Shown here: piece by piece, positions 57,101 to 64,000 of the stretch
Layout of the letters: each line of letters starts with the position of its first letter
Position numbering within the stretch: the first letter of the stretch is position 1
Assembly (NCBI GenBank): GCA_937943605.1
Contig: CALEAW010000087.1
Span: 1-64,000 of the forward strand
Origin: an uncultured Sutterella sp.
GTDB lineage: Bacteria; Pseudomonadota; Gammaproteobacteria; Burkholderiales; Burkholderiaceae_F
Length of the DNA stretch: 64,000 bases
Reading direction: 5' to 3'
Translations under genes and position numbers: made by a program
Notes under the pieces: model-generated
The model's input: the letters and a program-made list of their open reading frames with translations, nothing else
The model's database searches: none
What the model was told of the DNA's origin: nothing

Positions 57101-57763
57101 TTGCGAAACATCGAAAACAAGCACAAGCTTTATAGAGAAGTCGGTCTCATTGGCAAGGCTCTTGGTCATGAGGTACGCCTTGAGCTCATCGAATTAATTG
57201 CCCAGTGCCCACAAAGCGTTGAGCAGCTCACCGAAATCCTCCATGAAGACTACAAGAGCATCAGTGCCCATTTACGCGTCCTCTTTCGTGCGGGATTGGT
57301 TCGTTGCACCCGCGACGGTCGCTACCAACGCTATCAGCTGACAAGCCCCAAGGTTGCTGCCCTAGCCGTGATGCTACGCGAAACCGCTGAACAAAGTATG
57401 AGTACGCTCTCTGAGCTTGAGAGCGAAATCGGTGTGACGAAGTATGCCATGGAAGTCGAAGACGCCGTACGTTGGGCTTCACAGGGCAAGATCATTTTGA
57501 TTGACGTTCGTCCCGAAAAAGAGTTCAACGCAGGTCACTTGCCGCACGCCATCAATATTCCACTTAACACCATCAACGAACGCATTGATGAATTACCTGA
57601 TTCCGTGACCTTGGTTGCCTATTGCCGTGGTCCCTATTGCTTCCTTGCGCAAGAAGCGGCGCGCATCTTTTCCAAACATCATCGACGTTTGAGAATCTTG
57701 AATGAAGGCGTCATGGAGTGGATGAGCCACGGCGAGCTTTTAGAAGAAACGAAAGACGCATAA
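57101..57763 (+). CDS. ArsR-type regulator fused to a rhodanese domain
   Basis: A 220-residue protein. N-terminal half: ArsR/SmtB winged helix (KALGHEVRLELIELIAQCPQSVEQLTEILHEDYKSISAHLRVLFRAGLVRCTRDGRYQRYQLTS). C-terminal half: rhodanese domain (ILIDVRPEKEFNAGHLPHAINIPLNTI, active-site loop AYCRGPYCFLA with Cys). Such fusions sense persulfide or redox signals. A TTG start at 57101 is chosen because GGAG lies 6 nt upstream; longer frames upstream have no site. Confidence 0.85.
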   Translation: MRNIENKHKLYREVGLIGKALGHEVRLELIELIAQCPQSVEQLTEILHEDYKSISAHLRVLFRAGLVRCTRDGRYQRYQLTSPKVAALAVMLRETAEQSMSTLSELESEIGVTKYAMEVEDAVRWASQGKIILIDVRPEKEFNAGHLPHAINIPLNTINERIDELPDSVTLVAYCRGPYCFLAQEAARIFSKHHRRLRILNEGVMEWMSHGELLEETKDA

Positions 57764-57790
57764 AGCCGGGCTTCTTGCCAATCCACACAA

Positions 57791-57833
57791 AAAATGCGAC
57801 CTCTCCTTTGTTGGATGAGCGTCGCATTTTTTT
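57791..57833. terminator. Bidirectional terminator
   Basis: AAAATGCGAC (57791-57800) and GTCGCATTTT (57821-57830) with A- and T-runs at the ends, between convergent genes. Confidence 0.85.
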
Positions 57834-57853
57834 ATCGTCGACGATGGATCGCC

Positions 57854-58240
57854 TTAGGCTTTTTTAGAGAGTTTTAAACCACTCAAAGCGGCAAAAAGCG
57901 AAATGACCAAACCCCAAATCATGATGACGGGCGCGGTTGTCGTGGCGCAGCTTGCGTCCACCGCGTCACAAGGCCCAATCACAAAACCCGCCGTCAAGGT
58001 AATCACAATACCAAGAAGCAGATTCATAAGTTGAACACCTGCCGCAATGCCCGCAGAGGCAAACTGAAGAATCACGCCAGAAATCGCGACCATAAAGCCT
58101 AAGACAGCACTCATGCGAACCAGATAAAAGCAAGCCGTTGGCAATTCGAGTTTATGCCATGGCAAAAAGTACATGCTCGCAACAGCCAGGCCGCAACCTA
58201 AAAGCATCATCAAAAAGCCAGAAAAGAAAGCAGGACGCAT
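57854..58240 (-). CDS. DUF4418-family membrane protein
   Basis: A 128-residue protein with four membrane helices and the family pattern: ...RMSAVLGFMVAISGVILQF, AAGVQLMNLLLGIVITLTAGFVIGPCDA..ASCATTTAPVIMIWGLVI. Function unknown; homologs are often near ABC exporters. It has no partner here. Confidence 0.75.
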   Translation of the reverse strand: MRPAFFSGFLMMLLGCGLAVASMYFLPWHKLELPTACFYLVRMSAVLGFMVAISGVILQFASAGIAAGVQLMNLLLGIVITLTAGFVIGPCDAVDASCATTTAPVIMIWGLVISLFAALSGLKLSKKA

Positions 58241-58284
58241 GGCGTCGATCCTTAAAAAACAAAAAAGGCCTACAACGATAGCAG

Positions 58285-58323
58285 AAAAAAGCCACGGCTA
58301 ACGAGGTGTTAACCATGGCTTTC
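58285..58323 (-). terminator. Terminator of the sensor kinase gene
   Basis: Long imperfect stem AAAGCCACGGCTAAC...GTTAACCATGGCTTT; T-run on the minus strand. Confidence 0.75.
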
Positions 58324-58335
58324 GTCTTTTTTAGC

Positions 58336-60582
58336 TTAATGGTTCGGAAGCGTTGGACGCTTACGGCGCATTTTGCCGTCTTGCATCAGGCTCACCGCAT
58401 CATTAAAGGCCCCTGAATGCACGGTCTTCGGGATGTCGTTGGATGCTTTTGCCGTTTCGACTGAGAGATCCTCATCATCGTCTTCAATGACTTGACGTGC
58501 CACGTGACCATTGCCACCCGACTCATAGATACTCACAGTTTCGGGTCCAAGTTCAGCCGACACCACTTGACCATTCATTTGCGCTGGTATCGTCATAGTA
58601 AACTTCACCCCGCGTGCGCCGTTACGTGCCACCGTGATGTTACCTGCGTGACGCTCAGCAATATTAGCGACAATACTCAAGCCTAAACCCATACCAGCTG
58701 CCCCTTTACTCGTCTGCAACGGCTTAAAGAAGCGAGAGAGCTGTTCGTCTGACAAGTAGGGGCCATTATCTGCCACGGTCAAAATCCAACGCGTATCGCC
58801 ATCGGGAATCAAACAGACTTCGATTTTGGGATCCTTGACACCCGAGATCGCATCGGCGGCGTTCTTCAAAAGATTCAAAATCACCAACTCAATTTCCCAA
58901 CTGTCGACTTCGGCCATGCTATGAGAATGCATACGCACAATGAGTTCAGCGTCCGTCGTACGAGAGCGTCTAAAGGTCTGAATCGCGTTTTCGATGATGA
59001 TCGACAAGTCGTCTACCTTGCGTGGCGGATAGTCGTGCTTAGCATAAGAACGAACACGCTCCACGATCTTGCTCGCGCGTTCGGCTTGAATGACCATTTC
59101 TTTGAGGGCTTGTTCGAGCTTTTCTTTTTCGACATCACCGCGAGAGAGTCGACGCAAAAGCCCATTGCCGTAATTCGTAATGGCGCCCAAAGGCTGCTTC
59201 AATTCATGCGCAATAATCGTGGACATCTGTCCTACGATCCCCGTGCGTTCAAGGTTCGAAATATGCTGACGCGATTGGGCGGCTTCAGCTTCGATACGAT
59301 CGCGTTCACGTAAAGCAGCACGCAAGTCTTTGGTACGACGACGCACCAAAATCGAGAGTGTGGTCGTATAGCTCAAAATCAAGAAGGCCATCAAAAGGAG
59401 GAGCGCAATGACTTCGCCATGCTCACGCATAAAGCGTTGGAAGCTCCAACTTGCCAAATCTTGGTATGGACCAATCTTGAGCGTATAAAAGAGGTCATAG
59501 ACCGAACGGTTGGTGACCGGGAGCGCCCATTCGGCGCCGTACTTTAAACCAGACATGCCAAGAAGTACCGCGGTCATGGCCTTCTTTAAGGTTGGATCGA
59601 TGCCTGACACTGCCCCAAAGACGCGCCCCGGATAGACCTCGGTTGAGTGCGCACAGGCTAAGCCATCGTTAGCCTTAGGACGCATGATCTCGAAGTCCGA
59701 AAGATTAATGTCGCCCGCACGTTCCATGGCTTCGAGTTCGCAAGCAGGTAACACACCAATGACCGTAGGATCTGCCTTCACGGCTTCTGTGACGCGCGTC
59801 GGGATGCGTCCCAAAAATTCGGTACGATCCAAAAGACTGTCGTAATTCATCTTTTGAGGACGAACAATTTCGCCCGCTGCGGCTAACCACCCACCCAAGG
59901 TTTCGGGCTCCATCGCCACCAAGTCATGGTCTGCGATCCCGACAAAGCTGTCACCCGCCTTAGGGCGGTCCTCAAGGTGCTTGCGGAAAATCACCGAGGC
60001 CGTCACCGACGAAGGATTTTCGCTTTGACTCGGCCACAAAGTCGCGAGCTGTTCAACCCCACCCATCGATTGCTCTAAAGCAAAAAAGGCTGCCCCAGAT
60101 ACAAAGAAGTCCACTTGCCCCGTACGAACCGCCGTCGACAAGTCGCGGTGACTCAAGTAATAGACACTCACATTGGCCGACCCAAAAATACGGCGCAAGT
60201 ATTCTTTAGTGGCCGTCACCATTTCGGCATCATGTTCGAGCCCGACGTGTTCTTCAATCGCAATACGCATAGGGCGCTGAAAGCTGAGTTGCCCCACGAT
60301 CGCCGGACGCTCGATTTCAGCTTTATTGACCTGATCAACCGAAGCGCCATCACGACTCAAAATAGGATCACGACCCCGTTTTAATGGATCAATGACCGCA
60401 CGGACGTCTCCTGAAGGCGTCCCGGTTTGAGAGCCAATCCCTAAATAGGATGACGAATGAACGGGCGTCAGCAGCCCCAAAAATAAACTGGTCCCGAGGA
60501 GTACGCTTGAGACGCGTGCAATGAAAGCCGAAGAGAAAGGCATACGTGTGGCAAAATGGTCGCAATCGATAGAACTATTCAT
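58336..60582 (-). CDS. Sensor histidine kinase with PhnD-like periplasmic domain (TtrS-like)
   Basis: A 748-residue protein (735 from the alternative ATG at 60543). Order: signal anchor (VSSVLLGTSLFLGLLTPVHS), periplasmic ligand-binding domain of PhnD type (RIAIEEHVGLEHDAEMVTATKEYLRRIFG...TAVRTGQVDFFVSG), a membrane helix near residue 400 (ALLLLMAFLILSYTTTLSIL), coiled coil, HisKA (IIAHELKQPLGAITNYGNGLLRR, phospho-His near 465) and HATPase (NLLKNAADAI, DNGPYLSDEQ, GMGLGLSIV). Closest in form to TtrS/tetrathionate sensors. A cognate regulator is not in the window. Confidence 0.8.
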   Translation of the reverse strand: MNSSIDCDHFATRMPFSSAFIARVSSVLLGTSLFLGLLTPVHSSSYLGIGSQTGTPSGDVRAVIDPLKRGRDPILSRDGASVDQVNKAEIERPAIVGQLSFQRPMRIAIEEHVGLEHDAEMVTATKEYLRRIFGSANVSVYYLSHRDLSTAVRTGQVDFFVSGAAFFALEQSMGGVEQLATLWPSQSENPSSVTASVIFRKHLEDRPKAGDSFVGIADHDLVAMEPETLGGWLAAAGEIVRPQKMNYDSLLDRTEFLGRIPTRVTEAVKADPTVIGVLPACELEAMERAGDINLSDFEIMRPKANDGLACAHSTEVYPGRVFGAVSGIDPTLKKAMTAVLLGMSGLKYGAEWALPVTNRSVYDLFYTLKIGPYQDLASWSFQRFMREHGEVIALLLLMAFLILSYTTTLSILVRRRTKDLRAALRERDRIEAEAAQSRQHISNLERTGIVGQMSTIIAHELKQPLGAITNYGNGLLRRLSRGDVEKEKLEQALKEMVIQAERASKIVERVRSYAKHDYPPRKVDDLSIIIENAIQTFRRSRTTDAELIVRMHSHSMAEVDSWEIELVILNLLKNAADAISGVKDPKIEVCLIPDGDTRWILTVADNGPYLSDEQLSRFFKPLQTSKGAAGMGLGLSIVANIAERHAGNITVARNGARGVKFTMTIPAQMNGQVVSAELGPETVSIYESGGNGHVARQVIEDDDEDLSVETAKASNDIPKTVHSGAFNDAVSLMQDGKMRRKRPTLPNH

Positions 60583-60602
60583 TTTGCCACTATTTGTCTG
60601 TC

Positions 60603-62114
60603 ATGTCTGATTTTGCCTCGGCCTCTGCACTCAAAGACGTCAAACTTCGTTATGACACGGTGCTCACCCGCGTCTTACCTGCCGATCTAGCTGTCCCCCT
60701 CAAAGCCTTTGGCATTGAAACCGCTGAAGACCTCTATGAGTGTGCGGCTAATGCGGGCGCGGGTTGGTTTCGACCGATCACAGGGATCGACGCTGAGCGC
60801 GCCACGGCCTTAATGCACTGGCTTGCGCGTTGCGGTGACGACGTGGGGGAAGTGACGGACCGATTCTTTTTGCCTGGCACGACGCTCGATCCACAAGCCA
60901 TGTCGGTGGCGACGCAAGCCTCTGAAGACGGCATTGTGCCTATTGAGCGCCTTGAAGTCCCCGAAAAGCTTTCGGGTGCCGATGGGCTTAACCGTGCCCC
61001 AACCATGGCCTGCGCCTTAGACGCCAACGATGACCTTGCAGCCATTCGTGTGTGGTTGGCAGCACGCGCCTCAAACCCCAATACGTTAGCGAGTTACCGT
61101 AAAGAAGCGGAGCGCTTTTTGTTGTGGTGTTTGAGAGAACGTCAAACGGCGCTCTCAAGCATTCGCGCGGGGGACGCTGCGCTTTATTTACGTTGGCTCG
61201 AAGGGTTAGGTCGTACCGACGAAAAAGCCTGGGCTACCGCCTGGCGACTCCCTCAAAGCCGCTGGATTGGTCCAAAAAACATGCCACGCCACTCGCCCGC
61301 TTGGCGTCCCTTTAATGGTCCTCTTCAAAGTACGAGCCGCCGTAATGCTGTGGTGGTTGTGCGTCAACTCTTTAACTTTCTCAAAAATACGGGCTATCTG
61401 ATATTCAGTCCCTTTGATCAAGTGAGCCCTAAGGTGCCGTTATTAAAGGGCGAAGGCGCCCCACAAGCCTTTGCCGACCGATCACTCACTGATGAGCAGT
61501 GGCAAGAAGTCGTAAACCACTTGGGTAATCTTCCTGAAGGTTGGCCTCGTGAACGTATGAAACTCATCTTGATGATGGGGCGTAGCCTCGGGATGCGTGC
61601 TTCCGAAATGCTCGACGCGCGTGCGAGTTGGATCGTGACACGCCGCGTTGGCTTCAAGATGCGTGCCGCGATCGAAATCGTAGGTAAAGGCGCTAAAGTA
61701 AGACGCTTACCCTTAAATGACGAACAGCAAACCATCATTAATGAAGCGCTACGTTCGCGTGGAATTGCCGGTATCGGTGGCGCGCTCCCCGAGACCCCTT
61801 TATTGGTGAATCTAGGCCGGGGACAACACGCAGGCGGCGCCATGTCGCGTAGTGGCCTTTATGTGGTACTCACGCGCTTTTTTGAAGAAGCTGCGCACGA
61901 AATAGCCAATACGCGCCCCATGGATGCGGCTAAACTTCGCGCCTCGTCCACACACTGGTTACGTCATACGTTTGCTGTGAACGCGCTCTCCGAAATGAGC
62001 GTCAACGTCGTGCAAGCAGCGATGGGGCATGCGTCAGTCGCAACCACCGGGCATTACCTCTCGCCTGAAGAAGAAGCGATGAGCGAAGCCATGTCCAAGA
62101 TGAAAGCGCTTTAG
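60603..62114 (+). CDS. Chromosomal tyrosine recombinase (XerC/D-like with N-terminal repeat domain)
   Basis: A 503-residue protein. Residues 1-120 contain a helical region with ATALMHWL (phage-integrase repeat type). Core-binding SAM-like domain about 145-270. Catalytic domain: Arg in GMRASEML near 333, Lys in GKGAKVRRLPL, HWLRHTF near 451, His in MGHAS, Tyr in TGHYLSPEE near 484. Not close to any att repeat. Family members occur as single chromosomal genes in Burkholderiales; role unclear. Divergent from the kinase, with no ribosome site before the ATG. Confidence 0.75.
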   Translation: MSDFASASALKDVKLRYDTVLTRVLPADLAVPLKAFGIETAEDLYECAANAGAGWFRPITGIDAERATALMHWLARCGDDVGEVTDRFFLPGTTLDPQAMSVATQASEDGIVPIERLEVPEKLSGADGLNRAPTMACALDANDDLAAIRVWLAARASNPNTLASYRKEAERFLLWCLRERQTALSSIRAGDAALYLRWLEGLGRTDEKAWATAWRLPQSRWIGPKNMPRHSPAWRPFNGPLQSTSRRNAVVVVRQLFNFLKNTGYLIFSPFDQVSPKVPLLKGEGAPQAFADRSLTDEQWQEVVNHLGNLPEGWPRERMKLILMMGRSLGMRASEMLDARASWIVTRRVGFKMRAAIEIVGKGAKVRRLPLNDEQQTIINEALRSRGIAGIGGALPETPLLVNLGRGQHAGGAMSRSGLYVVLTRFFEEAAHEIANTRPMDAAKLRASSTHWLRHTFAVNALSEMSVNVVQAAMGHASVATTGHYLSPEEEAMSEAMSKMKAL

Positions 62115-62137
62115 ACCTAACAAAGCACACTATTTAA

Positions 62138-62170
62138 AAACGGCGCCCTCTCTCAAAGAAGACGCCGTTT
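62138..62170. terminator. Terminator between recombinase and holB
   Basis: AACGGCG (62139-62145) and CGCCGTTT (62163-62170), between convergent genes. Confidence 0.65.
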
Positions 62171-62200
62171 CGATTGGGATTTACTGCGATATGGACGTCC

Positions 62201-63244
62201 TTAGAGCGGCGCCCCTAAGGCCTTAGCATAAACCAAAAGCACCCCTTCCCACACTTGGCGTGCCGAGAGAGGGTGCTCAGCCGAGCGGCGCATTTCGGCC
62301 ACAGCTGCGTTTAAAGACAACAAGTTTTTCATGCTCGCGCCATTGGCGATCGCTGTCATCACTTCGCCTTCATGAATAAAGAAGTGAGGCGTACTACCCG
62401 ATTTGACGCGCAAAAGGTCGTAACACCAACGGCTCAAATAAAGCGCCACAGCCGGCACCGTCATATCGGCCGAATAGCTACGAATGATGTTGTCTGGCGT
62501 TAAGCTTGGGCCTTTAGCTAAGAGGTCATGCAAGGTCTTTTGTGCCTTGGTGGTGAGCGTATAGCCCGTGGTGTCTTTGAGCGCCAAGATGGGGGCGCCC
62601 CCAGCCATCGCAAGTGCTTCTTCAGGGGCTTTAGGCGAACGCTTTTGGGCTTTGAGCCACTGCAAGGCTTCATCACGGTTTGGCACACCCACACGCAACA
62701 AACGAGAGCGAGAACGAATGGTCGGAAGCACCGCATCAATGTCGTCAGCCGCCAATAAAAAGACCATGCCTTCGGGCGGCTCTTCCATGGACTTCAAAAG
62801 CGAGGCCGCGGCTTCGGCACGCACCATGTCAGCTGGGTACACCAAGACGACTCGCTTACCGCCACGATGTGGCGCCATATTGAAAAAGTCCGAGAGCGCT
62901 CTAAACTGATGAATACGCACTTCACGCGAAAGCTTCTTTGAACTCGACGACACCTCTGGCGGCGTATAAGGAAGGTCTAAAGCATTGGCCAAAAATTCCG
63001 AGACAACAATACGACAGTCCGGATGGGTATTGGCGTGCAACATGCGGCAACCCTGACATTGACCACAGGCACTACCGTCCATATTGGGCGACTCACAAAG
63101 GAGGCGTTCAGCAAACCAACGGGCGAGCTCATAAGTGCCTACACCGGCCATGCCGTGAATCAAAATGGCGTTAGGCAAATGGTCTTGCATGGCATCAAGA
63201 CGACTGGCCGCTTCTTCAAGCCATGGATAAGGCGTCAGAGCCAT
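62201..63244 (-). CDS. holB: DNA polymerase III subunit delta'
   Basis: A 347-residue clamp-loader subunit. Seen: IHGMAGVGTYELARWFAERLLCE (degenerate P-loop, as usual for delta'), zinc site CGQCQGCRMLHANTHPDC, and VRIHQFRALSDFF, VYPADMVRAEAAASLLKSMEEPPEG, TIRSRSR. Overlaps tmk by 10 nt, the classical tmk-holB pair. Confidence 0.93.
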   Translation of the reverse strand: MALTPYPWLEEAASRLDAMQDHLPNAILIHGMAGVGTYELARWFAERLLCESPNMDGSACGQCQGCRMLHANTHPDCRIVVSEFLANALDLPYTPPEVSSSSKKLSREVRIHQFRALSDFFNMAPHRGGKRVVLVYPADMVRAEAAASLLKSMEEPPEGMVFLLAADDIDAVLPTIRSRSRLLRVGVPNRDEALQWLKAQKRSPKAPEEALAMAGGAPILALKDTTGYTLTTKAQKTLHDLLAKGPSLTPDNIIRSYSADMTVPAVALYLSRWCYDLLRVKSGSTPHFFIHEGEVMTAIANGASMKNLLSLNAAVAEMRRSAEHPLSARQVWEGVLLVYAKALGAPL

Positions 63245-63849
63245 GGTTTAAATTCCTTTTCGAGTTGCGCCTGAATCACGTCTGGTGTGTCTTCGGCATT
63301 GACCATCAAAAAGCGCTTCGGGTCTCGTTGGGCGCGATCAAGATAGGCCTCACGCACACGCGTAAAAAAGACTTGGCTTTCGCGCTCAAATCGGTCACCT
63401 TCGCCCGCGCGCAACGTGCGACGCTGGGCAGCTACTGCCGGATCCAAATCAAAAAGCACCGTCACATCGGGCTGAAAGCCGTCCAAGGTCCAAGCTTCTA
63501 ACGCTTCAACCTCCGCGCCTGACATTCCCTTGCCACCCGTCTGATAGGCATAGGTCGCATCCGTAAAGCGGTCAGAGAGCACCCAAGCGCCACGCGCTAA
63601 AGCAGGCTGAATCACTTGCGCGACATGCTCGTAGCGCGCAGCAAAAAAGAGAAGCGTTTCGGTGCGAGGCGTCATTTCATCGCCCAACAATAGTCCGCGA
63701 ATTTTTTCGCCCAAGGGCGTCCCGCCCGGCTCACGTGTACGCACTACTTCAATGCCTGCTGATTCAATCAAACGTTGAAGGGCGTCAATCTGCGTGGTTT
63801 TACCTGCGCCATCAATCCCTTCAAACGTAATAAAACGCCCTCTTGCCAT
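63235..63849 (-). CDS. tmk: Thymidylate kinase
   Basis: A 204-residue enzyme phosphorylating dTMP. Seen: FITFEGIDGAGKTTQ (P-loop), TREPGGTPLGE, DRFTDATYAYQTGGKG (lid region), FDLDPAVAAQRR. The ATG at 63849 is chosen because the family starts here with MARGRFITFEG; the frame upstream is unlike the family. Confidence 0.95.
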   Translation of the reverse strand: MARGRFITFEGIDGAGKTTQIDALQRLIESAGIEVVRTREPGGTPLGEKIRGLLLGDEMTPRTETLLFFAARYEHVAQVIQPALARGAWVLSDRFTDATYAYQTGGKGMSGAEVEALEAWTLDGFQPDVTVLFDLDPAVAAQRRTLRAGEGDRFERESQVFFTRVREAYLDRAQRDPKRFLMVNAEDTPDVIQAQLEKEFKPWL

Positions 63850-63978
63850 GAAGCTAACCTTTGTGACCAAAAATAATGATGAGTAGCATTGTACTGAGAA
63901 TACTTCGGAAGAGCGAAACACTTGATCCATGTACAATGATTGAATTCGAATTTTACGGCGACCGATCAACGCGCTGAT

Positions 63979-64000
63979 ATGACTGAGAAAGATAAAAACA
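63979..64000 (+). CDS. Start of a gene cut by the window edge
   Basis: ATG at 63979 followed by seven codons (MTEKDKN), divergent from tmk. Too short to identify. Confidence 0.3.

Overview
The window is a chromosomal segment of a Gram-negative bacterium, most likely a gut-associated betaproteobacterium of the Burkholderiales (Sutterellaceae-like). This is inferred from the housekeeping block at 49.7-64 kb: tRNA-Ser, tilS, accA, cysS, a TPR protein, ppiA, ppiB, lpxH, then holB and tmk. That order and the lpxH, signal-peptide and PPIase content fit Burkholderiales. No rRNA or species marker is present, so the genus is only a guess.

Layout. 1-5134: host metabolism and transport (SDR remnant, M20 amidohydrolase, iron-dependent alcohol dehydrogenase, LysE exporter, NhaC antiporter). 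5222-6369: a scar region with a collapsed fossil of a second, related prophage, a HicB/HicA toxin-antitoxin pair with its operator, and a truncated HAD phosphatase. 6347-6471 and 49451-49575: two 125-bp near-identical repeats (attL and attR) made of a tRNA-Ser 3' end plus its terminator. Between them lies a complete-looking temperate podovirus of about 43 kb, whose capsid module (connector, Bbp19-like, scaffold, capsid, Bbp16-like cement protein) resembles Bordetella phage BPP-1 and whose tail and ejection proteins have T7-like layout.

Prophage programme. From about 37.2 kb leftwards (minus strand) run a Cro-like gene, a replication initiator with two families of internal repeats (probable origin), a DnaC-like loader, RusA, several tiny membrane proteins, terminase, head, tail, ejection proteins, a T7-type tail fibre without a receptor-binding domain, five small tandem appendage genes, and holin/lysozyme/Rz/Rz1. 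From 37.37 kb rightwards run a CI/LexA-type repressor, an early promoter with a perfect 17-bp operator, a structured leader with a 37-codon ORF, then accessory cassettes separated by look-alike terminators: a Panacea-type toxin-antitoxin pair, a Kiwa-like defence pair (KwaA/KwaB-like, AT-rich), acidic small proteins, structured RNA leaders, a LuxR-type HTH protein, a YqaJ exonuclease with a likely annealing protein, DinD, a MazG-like enzyme, an excisionase candidate and, convergent with them, the integrase beside attR.

The most notable signals are: (i) five exact copies of a 10-mer, ACACGCGCAC (GTGCGCGTGT in late mRNA), placed 42-47 nt before the start codon in four of five cases and usually followed by a hairpin that buries the ribosome-binding site; (ii) an array of five small appendage genes with a common N-terminal tag, two with poly-G tracts; (iii) a Panacea protein paired with a two-helix membrane protein behind a 33-bp perfect palindrome; (iv) a Kiwa-like pair inside a prophage; (v) a 72-nt three-way-junction RNA; (vi) a 1091-residue ejected protein with ParB-like and possible nuclease domains; (vii) the fossil prophage with a readable deletion junction.

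All functional statements come from reading the sequence and from knowledge of families; no database search was run.
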